DNA from: Oscillibacter sp.
GTDB taxonomy: Bacteria > Bacillota > Clostridia > Oscillospirales > Oscillospiraceae
Assembly (NCBI GenBank): GCA_003522105.1
Contig: DPGF01000079.1
Span: 1 to 19,085 of the forward strand
Length of the DNA: 19,085 bases
Direction of reading: 5' to 3'
Shown: in pieces, positions 9,109-14,881 of the stretch
Layout of the letters: each line of letters opens with the position of its first letter
How positions within the stretch are numbered: the stretch's first letter is position 1
Program-made: the position numbers and the translations under genes
The notes under the pieces: generated by a model
The model's database searches: none
Told to the model about the DNA's origin: nothing
What the model saw: the letters and a program-made list of their open reading frames with translations, nothing else

Positions 9109-10728
9109 ATGGAGCTTGCCAAAAATCAGGAGCATACCGTCACCATCGAGGGCTATGGCGAGGGCGGCATGGGCGTTGCGCGCGTCGACGGACGCGTTGT
9201 GTTCGTCCACGGCGCGCTGCGCGGCGAGAAGTGCCGCGTGCTGATCCTCAAGACGCTCAAGAGCGTCGCCTTTGCCAAAGTGCTTGAGGTGATCGAGCCG
9301 TCGAGCGAGCGCATGGAATCGGACTGTCCGTACTTCCCGCGCTGCGGCGGCTGCACCTACCGCCACATGAGCTACGAAGAGGAGCTGCGGCTGAAAAAGC
9401 AGCGCGTGCAGGACAATTTGTCCCGCATCGGCGGCAGTGATGTGACCGTCGAAGAAATTTTAGGCGCGCAGGACACGCTGCGCTACCGCAACAAGGCGCA
9501 GTACCCTGTGTCGAAGGACGGGCGAGTGGGCTTTTACCGCGCCCGCACGCACGAGGTCATCGAGTGCGAGCAGTGCCTTCTTGTAAAGAGCGAGGCCGAC
9601 GCTGCGGCGGAGGCGCTGCGCGAATATATGCAGTCCTGCCGCGTCGCGGGCTATGACGAAAAAATCGGCCGCGGCCTTGTCCGCCATCTCTATGTCCGCT
9701 CGAACGCGGCGGGGGAGAGCCTCATCTGCGTGCTCGTGAACGGGGACAAGCTGCCGCAGGAGGAAACGCTCGTTGCGCTTTTGCGCGGTGCCTGCCCCAA
9801 GTGCACCGGCATCGTGCTCGGCACGAACACGAAGAAAGGCAACGTCATCCTTGGCAACCGCTACCGCACGCTCTGGGGGAGTGACCGGCTCGAGGACACG
9901 CTCTGCGGCAAGACGTTCCGGCTCAGTGTGCCGTCATTCTATCAGGTCAACCGCGCGCAGGCCGAGCGGCTCTACGCGAAGACCATCGAATTTGCGGGCC
10001 TCACGGGGCAGGAGACGGTGCTCGACCTCTACTGCGGCGCGGGCACGATCACGCTCGCACTGTCGGATCACGCGAAGAAAGTCCTCGGTGCGGAGATCGT
10101 CCCCGAGGCCATCGACGACGCGCGCGAAAACGCTGCGCGCAACGGCGTTAAAAACGCGGAGTTTTTCTGCGGCGATGCGTCCGATGTGGCAAAAAAGCTC
10201 GCGCGCGAAAACCTGCGACCAGACGTCATCACCGTCGACCCGCCGCGCAAGGGCTTGGCCGCCGACGTGGTGGAGAGCATCGCTGAGATGCAGCCGGAGA
10301 GAGTCGTGTACGTCTCCTGCGACAGCGCGACCATGGCGCGCGACGTGAAGCGCTTTGCGGAACTGGGGTATACCGCCACGCGCGCCGCCGCGGTTGATAT
10401 GTTCCCAAGAGCGGACCATATCGAGACGGTGTGTTTATTGTCCAAACTTCAAAGAAAGGAACATATCGAGATCGAAGTGGCTATGGACGAGATGGATTTG
10501 ACTTCGGCAGAGAGTAAAGCAACCTACGAGGAAATCCGGGAATACGTTTTCGAGCATACCGGACTGAAGGTCAGCCACCTCTATATCGCACAGGTGAAGC
10601 AGAAGTACGGCATCATTGAGCGCGAGAACTACAATAAACCGAAATCCGAGGATACCAGGCAGCCACAATGCCCGCCGGAGAAGGAAAAGGCAATTACGGA
10701 GGCATTAAAGCACTTCGGGATGATTTAA
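9109..10728 (+). CDS. rlmD: 23S rRNA (uracil-C5) methyltransferase, RlmD/TrmA family, with foreign-looking C-terminal tail
   Basis: A SAM-dependent enzyme that methylates C5 of a uracil in 23S rRNA (RlmD or RlmCD class). An N-terminal TRAM domain (about 1-60) is followed by the iron-sulfur cysteines CPYFPRCGGC near 77-86 with a fourth in IECEQC, SAM motif DLYCGAGT near 306, DPPRKGL, and the catalytic VSCDSATMARD with the nucleophilic Cys. The usual C-terminus of the family (DHIETVCLLSK) is reached at about residue 445. About 90 further residues follow, with repeated charged and helical character (for example TSAESKATYEEI and PKSEDTRQPQCPPEKE), where the DNA becomes more A+T-rich. Similar tails seem familiar to me on clostridial RlmD-like proteins near mobile elements, but I could not check this. 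Catalytic parts look intact. Numbering of the target uracil is by family only. Confidence 0.9.
   Translation: MELAKNQEHTVTIEGYGEGGMGVARVDGRVVFVHGALRGEKCRVLILKTLKSVAFAKVLEVIEPSSERMESDCPYFPRCGGCTYRHMSYEEELRLKKQRVQDNLSRIGGSDVTVEEILGAQDTLRYRNKAQYPVSKDGRVGFYRARTHEVIECEQCLLVKSEADAAAEALREYMQSCRVAGYDEKIGRGLVRHLYVRSNAAGESLICVLVNGDKLPQEETLVALLRGACPKCTGIVLGTNTKKGNVILGNRYRTLWGSDRLEDTLCGKTFRLSVPSFYQVNRAQAERLYAKTIEFAGLTGQETVLDLYCGAGTITLALSDHAKKVLGAEIVPEAIDDARENAARNGVKNAEFFCGDASDVAKKLARENLRPDVITVDPPRKGLAADVVESIAEMQPERVVYVSCDSATMARDVKRFAELGYTATRAAAVDMFPRADHIETVCLLSKLQRKEHIEIEVAMDEMDLTSAESKATYEEIREYVFEHTGLKVSHLYIAQVKQKYGIIERENYNKPKSEDTRQPQCPPEKEKAITEALKHFGMI
10417..10471 (+). repeat. 10-base direct repeat at the methyltransferase tail junction
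   Basis: CATATCGAGA occurs at 10417-10426 and again at 10462-10471, exactly 45 bases (15 codons) apart in the same frame, encoding His-Ile-Glu in both the native end (DHIETV) and the start of the tail (EHIEIEV). The composition change falls between the copies. It may mark a recombination junction or be coincidence. Confidence 0.4.
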
Positions 10729-10805
10729 GGTAACACACATAGAACAATTGATTTTCTGCTAGTTTTACTGTCTGCTCTAAACTGAAATTTACTGACGATA
10801 GCATA

Positions 10806-10819
10806 ATTTCAATTGAAAT
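10806..10819. repeat. 14-bp perfect palindrome
   Basis: ATTTCAATTGAAAT is a perfect dyad in the A+T-rich gap between rlmD and the restriction operon. In such A+T-rich DNA this could arise by chance; it could also be a regulator site. The rest of the 391-base gap (10729-11119) holds the terminator at 10877, the inverted repeat at 11029 and the promoter at 11055; I see no gene. Confidence 0.35.
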
Positions 10820-10876
10820 CAAATCTGAAAAGTGTCTTGGAAGCTAGGTAAACCACCTAAGTTCATAGATTAGCAT

Positions 10877-10925
10877 AAAGCCATCAACATTGGCACTGCA
10901 AGGTGTCAGCGCTGATGGCTTTTTG
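10877..10925 (+). terminator. Rho-independent terminator downstream of rlmD
   Basis: AAAGCCATCA (10877-10886) pairs with TGATGGCTTT (10913-10922), with an inner stem TGGCAC/GTGTCA, and is followed by a T-run. It lies about 150 bases after the rlmD stop and isolates the restriction operon from upstream transcription. Confidence 0.8.
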
Positions 10926-11028
10926 CTTTGCTCTGATCCGGTTCCGATATTGTACAGTCACACGACCGATTGAAATGGAGAAACATAGTCGGAAGTAATT
11001 TTAAGCGCTCTCTATCAATTACAAAAAG

Positions 11029-11070
11029 TCATTACTTTTATATAGATTTTCAACTTGCTAAAAGTAATGA
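11029..11070. promoter_or_regulatory. Perfect 12-bp inverted repeat overlapping the restriction-operon promoter (putative operator)
   Basis: TCATTACTTTTA (11029-11040) and TAAAAGTAATGA (11059-11070) are perfect reverse complements separated by 18 bases. The right arm covers the end of the -35 box and part of the spacer of the promoter at 11055-11084. Centre-to-centre spacing of the arms is 30 bases, about three helical turns, so two protein dimers or a looped dimer could bind the same face. The likely ligand is the Phd/YefM-like product of the first gene, by analogy with autoregulated antitoxins. Confidence 0.6.
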
Positions 11071-11084
11071 TTTCGTGCTATAAT
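11055..11084 (+). promoter_or_regulatory. Promoter of the type I restriction-modification operon
   Basis: The -35 box TTGCTA (11055-11060), an 18-base spacer and a perfect -10 box TATAAT (11079-11084) preceded by TGC (extended -10). Transcription should start near 11091, about 30 bases before the GTG start codon of the first gene. It is the only strong promoter I see for the five genes. Confidence 0.8.
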
Positions 11085-11119
11085 GACGATGACAGATTTC
11101 GTCGAAAAGAGGTGGTTTT

Positions 11120-11323
11120 GTGGCAAAAAGGAGGGCATCTTCCAATGTGAATCCTGATTATGAAGCGATTACAAGTTTTCAGAAAGGTCAGGCATCACGC
11201 ATTTTTAAGGAAGTGAAAGAACGGGATAAGGTTCTGATCGTCAACAAGCAAAACAAGCCGCAAAACGTTGTTATCTCATACGAGCGGTATTTACGGCTCA
11301 GAGAAGAAGGAGCAGATATCTGA
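11120..11323 (+). CDS. Phd/YefM-like antitoxin-family protein, no toxin partner
   Basis: A 67-residue basic protein starting at GTG with AGAGGTGG 5-6 bases upstream. The segment ASRIFKEVKERDKVLIVNKQNKP followed by NVVISYERYLRL has the pattern of the Phd/YefM fold: helix with conserved F-x-x-I/V, a two-stranded element with the N-K-x-x-K-P turn, then V-[IL]-S-Y-E-x-Y. It lacks the long C-terminal toxin-wrapping tail of true antitoxins and no toxin gene follows; hsdM starts in its TGA stop (TGATG, 1-base overlap). It is thus more likely a DNA-binding regulator of the restriction operon, acting on the inverted repeat at 11029-11070. Family assignment is by residue pattern only; regulatory role is inference. 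Confidence 0.72.
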   Translation: MAKRRASSNVNPDYEAITSFQKGQASRIFKEVKERDKVLIVNKQNKPQNVVISYERYLRLREEGADI

Positions 11324-13038
11324 TGAACATTAACGAACAAGCAAATTTCATATGGAGTATCGCAGACCTGCTCCGTGGTGATTTTAAGCAAAGCGAATAC
11401 GGCAAGGTAATTCTGCCATTTACTGTCCTGCGCCGTTTTGACTGCGTGCTGGCCCCTTCCAAAGCAAGAATTCTGGAAGCAAATAAAACGCTGACTGTCA
11501 GCAATAAACGACCTATTTTTAAGCGTACGACCGGTCACGACTACTACAACATCAGCCAGTTTGATTTTGAAAAGCTGATGGATGACAGTAATGCCATAGA
11601 AGCGAACCTGCGTGATTACATAAATGGTTTCTCCGAGGATGTCCGTGAGATCATGGATAACTTTGAAATCTTCGGTGTAATTGACAAGCTTTCCCGTGCA
11701 AACCTGCTGTACTTGGTTGTACAGCGGTTTGCCGAGATCGATATGAGCGACACCCAGATTGACAATCTGGAAATGGGCTATATGTTTGAAGAACTGATCC
11801 GCCGGTTCTCTGAACAATCGAACGAGACTGCCGGTGAGCACTTTACGCCTCGTGAGGTCATTGAGCTGATGGTGGAAATACTGCTTGATCCTGATATGGA
11901 CGAGATTGCGACTACCGATGGCAAGGTCATCACCATTCTTGATCCCGCCTGCGGCACGGGCGGCATGCTCTCTGTGGCGCAGAATAAAATGCAGGCATTG
12001 AACGCCACCACCAGAGTAATCCCCTTTGGGCAAGAATTGAATCCCGAAACATATGCCACCTGTTGCTCTGACATGATCCTTAAGGGAAACACCAATAGCC
12101 GAATTGTTCTGGGCAACAGCTTTAATGAAGATGGTTTTCAGGGGCAGGCTTTCGACTATATGCTGAGCAATCCGCCCTTTGGCGTGGAATGGAAGAAAGT
12201 TGAAAAATTTATCAAAGACGAGGCTAAAAACAAAGGTTATAGTGGTCGTTTTGGCGCTGGTTTACCCCGTATTTCTGATGGTTCTTTCCTATTCCTACAG
12301 CACCTGATCTCCAAAATGAATGCGCCGGAGGATGGCGGCAGCCGCATCGGAATCGTCTTCAATGGGTCGCCCATGTTTTCCGGCGATGCGGGCAGCGGTG
12401 AAAGCGAGATTCGCCGCTGGATCATTGAAAACGATCTGTTGGAGGCCATTATTGGCCTGCCTGATCAGCTGTTCTATAACACCGGAATTACCACATACAT
12501 TTGGATTCTCGCCAATCGTAAAGAAAATCGCAGAAAGGGCAAGGTGCGTCTGATCAACGGTGCCGGTTTCTATGAGAAGATGCGTAAAGGACTGGGCAAT
12601 AAACGAAATATGATCAGCCCGGAAAACCGAGCAGAAATTGTTCGTCTGTACAGCACCTATGAACCGGACGAAAATTACATGGATTTGGACAATGATGATT
12701 TTGGCTATCGGAAAATCGTTGTAGAGCGTCCTTTGCTGAACGAGGATGGTACCCCAGTCATCGATCGTAAGGGCAACAAAAAAGCGGACGCCTCCCTTCG
12801 TGACTACGAGATGGTGCCGCTGAAGGAAGACATCCACGAATATTTCCGCCGAGAGGTGCTGCCGTTCGTTCCCGATGCCTGGATCGACGAGAGCAAGACC
12901 AAGATTGGATATGAAATTCCGTTTACCCGTTATTTCTATAAATTTACTCCGTTGCGTGACAGCTCTGTGATTATGGAGGATATTAAGGCTTTGGAGGCTC
13001 GTATTCAGGCGAGCTTGGCGGAGGTGTTTGCCGAATGA
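11323..13038 (+). CDS. hsdM: Type I restriction-modification DNA methyltransferase subunit HsdM
   Basis: HsdM transfers a methyl group from SAM to N6 of adenine in the site chosen by HsdS, and is part of the M2S methylase and R2M2S restriction complex. The 571-residue protein has the HsdM N-terminal helical domain (about 5-160, starting INEQANFIWSIADLLRG), GEHFTPREV at 171, SAM motif I DPACGTGG (207-214) and catalytic motif IV NPPF (283-286). The C-terminal part binds HsdS. It starts one base inside the previous stop and overlaps hsdS by 4 bases. G+C is near 50 percent by eye, lower than the chromosome to the left. All motifs are intact, so it should be active. Confidence 0.96.
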   Translation: MNINEQANFIWSIADLLRGDFKQSEYGKVILPFTVLRRFDCVLAPSKARILEANKTLTVSNKRPIFKRTTGHDYYNISQFDFEKLMDDSNAIEANLRDYINGFSEDVREIMDNFEIFGVIDKLSRANLLYLVVQRFAEIDMSDTQIDNLEMGYMFEELIRRFSEQSNETAGEHFTPREVIELMVEILLDPDMDEIATTDGKVITILDPACGTGGMLSVAQNKMQALNATTRVIPFGQELNPETYATCCSDMILKGNTNSRIVLGNSFNEDGFQGQAFDYMLSNPPFGVEWKKVEKFIKDEAKNKGYSGRFGAGLPRISDGSFLFLQHLISKMNAPEDGGSRIGIVFNGSPMFSGDAGSGESEIRRWIIENDLLEAIIGLPDQLFYNTGITTYIWILANRKENRRKGKVRLINGAGFYEKMRKGLGNKRNMISPENRAEIVRLYSTYEPDENYMDLDNDDFGYRKIVVERPLLNEDGTPVIDRKGNKKADASLRDYEMVPLKEDIHEYFRREVLPFVPDAWIDESKTKIGYEIPFTRYFYKFTPLRDSSVIMEDIKALEARIQASLAEVFAE

Positions 13039-14282
13039 AGAAATATTCAGATTATAAAAATAGCAGCGTTCCATGGATCGGAGAGATTCCTACTACCTGG
13101 AATCTTTCACAGCTGCGCTACGTTGTTGAATGTCTTGACGGAAAAAGAGTTCCTGTTGAGCTTAGTTTGCGTGCCGATATGCAAGGAAATATCCCGTATT
13201 GGGGAGCAGGTAACATTGTTGATTACGTTGACAAGGCATTGTTTGACGAAGAGCTTGTTCTCTTAGGTGAGGATGGTGCCCCTTTTTTTGATCATACACG
13301 TCCCGTGGCTTTTCATATTACTGAACCCATATGGGCAAACAATCACATCCATGTACTGCGAATAAAGGAGAATGCTGACTCAAAGTATATTGTTTATGTG
13401 CTTAATGCCGTTGATTATAAAGAATATATAAATGGGGCTATTCTTAACAAATTGACGCAATCGGCGATGAACCGAATAAAGATACCGCTCCCACCGTTAA
13501 GTGTTCAAAAGGAAATTTCAAAGCATCTCGATAAAAAAGTAGCTGCCATCAACGCACTACTCACACAAAAGGAATCTCTTGTTACGCTACTGCAAGAAAA
13601 GCGGACAACCACTATAAACAATGCGGTCACAAGAGGTATAAAAACTACGGCTAAAATGTACGAAAGTAGTGTTGAATGGCTGGGCGAAGTCCCCGAAAAT
13701 TGGAAAATTGTTCCGGCAAAGGCATTGTTTGCTCAAAGCAAAGAAACCCGCCACGAAACAGATGTTCAGCTAACTGCCAGCCAAAAGTATGGCATTATCT
13801 CTCAAGAAGATTATATGGAAAAGCAAAGCTATAAAATTGTTTTGGCCGATAAAGGACTGGAAAACTGGAAGCACGTCGAGCCCAACGATTTCATAATCAG
13901 TCTGCGTAGCTTTCAAGGCGGGCTGGAAATCAGCTATATTCCAGGGTGCATCACGTGGCATTACATTGTTCTGAAGCCTAAGGCGGGTGTGGAACCGGAG
14001 TATTTCAAGTGGCTGTTCAAGTCTCCCCGATATATTCAGGCATTGCAGCGCACGGGAAACTTTATCCGTGATGGTCAAGATTTACGATTCTCAAATTTTG
14101 TACAGGTTCCTCTCCCTTTGATCCCGATGGAGGAGCAAAAAGAGATTGCTGAATATTTGAACAGAGAAACCGCACGAATTGACAGCATCATTGCTGATGT
14201 TACCGAGCAGATTGAAAAACTAAAGGAATACCGTCAGAGCATTATCTCCGAGGTGGTAACCGGAAAGGTGGCAGTAGAATGA
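13035..14282 (+). CDS. hsdS: Type I restriction-modification specificity subunit HsdS
   Basis: HsdS recognises a two-part DNA sequence and holds HsdM and HsdR together. The 415 residues form two repeats. Target recognition domain 1 follows SSVPWIGEIPTTWNLSQL, and domain 2 follows SSVEWLGEVPENWKIV at about residue 210. Each ends in a conserved coiled-coil spacer (KEISKHLDKKVAAI near 160; KEIAEYLNRETARI near 370). Both halves are complete, so this is a full-length subunit for a bipartite asymmetric site that cannot be predicted by reading. Start ATGA overlap with hsdM, with GGAGG upstream. DNA is more A+T-rich than hsdM, as is common for exchangeable recognition domains. No second or partial hsdS and no recombinase is present, so no shuffling is visible here. 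Confidence 0.95.
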   Translation: MKKYSDYKNSSVPWIGEIPTTWNLSQLRYVVECLDGKRVPVELSLRADMQGNIPYWGAGNIVDYVDKALFDEELVLLGEDGAPFFDHTRPVAFHITEPIWANNHIHVLRIKENADSKYIVYVLNAVDYKEYINGAILNKLTQSAMNRIKIPLPPLSVQKEISKHLDKKVAAINALLTQKESLVTLLQEKRTTTINNAVTRGIKTTAKMYESSVEWLGEVPENWKIVPAKALFAQSKETRHETDVQLTASQKYGIISQEDYMEKQSYKIVLADKGLENWKHVEPNDFIISLRSFQGGLEISYIPGCITWHYIVLKPKAGVEPEYFKWLFKSPRYIQALQRTGNFIRDGQDLRFSNFVQVPLPLIPMEEQKEIAEYLNRETARIDSIIADVTEQIEKLKEYRQSIISEVVTGKVAVE

Positions 14283-14866
14283 GCAATTATTACTTTTTGT
14301 GGCTTTGTACAGAACAGTGGGAGCTCATTTATTATGTTGCTTTCATTATTTTGACTATTGGTCTTGTGATTTTTACAGCAAAAACATACTTTTTTCAAAC
14401 CAAACAGTCTACAAAACTTTTTTGCAAAAGCATTGAAAAACCTGCTGCAAGCGGTAATAGCAACCTATATGTCGAAGTGTATAACTACGGTAATGCTGTA
14501 GCGCAGAATATCAATGTAAAAATTCAGGATGTAGATTTTGGCACAATTCCTTTCCTGAAACCCGGTGAAGATTATTTGATTCCAGTTGCCTATTTCATCC
14601 ACGCATCAGATCAAAAAATTGCATTTGCAGAAAGAATAAAAGTGACTGGAGATACAACGACAATTCCCGTCGTTCTAACAATGGGGAAAACTTCGTCCGA
14701 GTTTGATGTGGATATTACAATTCAAAAAAATGCTATTAAACTTAATGAATCAGATTCTCGCTATTTTGAAAAAATGGGCAAGGTGCTTGAAGCAATTGAA
14801 AAACAACAAGAAAAAATGACCGGTGAAATTAAAAAGGTTGGAGAAAATATTAAGAACAAAAAATAA
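14279..14866 (+). CDS. Unrecognised single-span membrane protein inside the type I restriction operon
   Basis: A 195-residue protein that I cannot assign to a family. Residues about 16-38 form one transmembrane helix (LIYYVAFIILTIGLVIF). Acidic residues precede it and lysines follow, so the positive-inside rule puts the N-terminus outside and the bulk in the cytoplasm. Residues about 60-150 look like a beta-sandwich (NLYVEVYNYGNAVAQNINVKI recalls CARDB/DUF11-type immunoglobulin-like repeats). Residues about 160-195 are a charged helix suited to a coiled coil (KVLEAIEKQQEKMTGEIKK). It begins by a 4-base ATGA overlap with hsdS and ends 15 bases before hsdR, so it is made with the complex. G+C is about one third by eye, far lower than hsdM or hsdR, suggesting separate origin. 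Possible roles are membrane tether, sensor, modulator of HsdR or separate effector; none is shown. Confidence 0.85.
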   Translation: MSNYYFLWLCTEQWELIYYVAFIILTIGLVIFTAKTYFFQTKQSTKLFCKSIEKPAASGNSNLYVEVYNYGNAVAQNINVKIQDVDFGTIPFLKPGEDYLIPVAYFIHASDQKIAFAERIKVTGDTTTIPVVLTMGKTSSEFDVDITIQKNAIKLNESDSRYFEKMGKVLEAIEKQQEKMTGEIKKVGENIKNKK

Positions 14867-14881
14867 GGGGGGTGGTCAATA

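Noticed and set aside
10729..11119. CRISPR array or tRNA gene in the intergenic region
   Set aside because: There are no regularly spaced repeats and no cloverleaf-like arrangement; the repeats seen are single dyads and a terminator.
11120..11323. A complete toxin-antitoxin pair at the start of the restriction operon
   Set aside because: Only the antitoxin-like gene is present; the next frame is hsdM, and no toxin-size gene lies upstream or on the other strand.
13035..14282. Phase-variable (invertible) hsdS locus
   Set aside because: There is only one full-length hsdS, no truncated copy, no long inverted repeats around it and no recombinase gene in the window.
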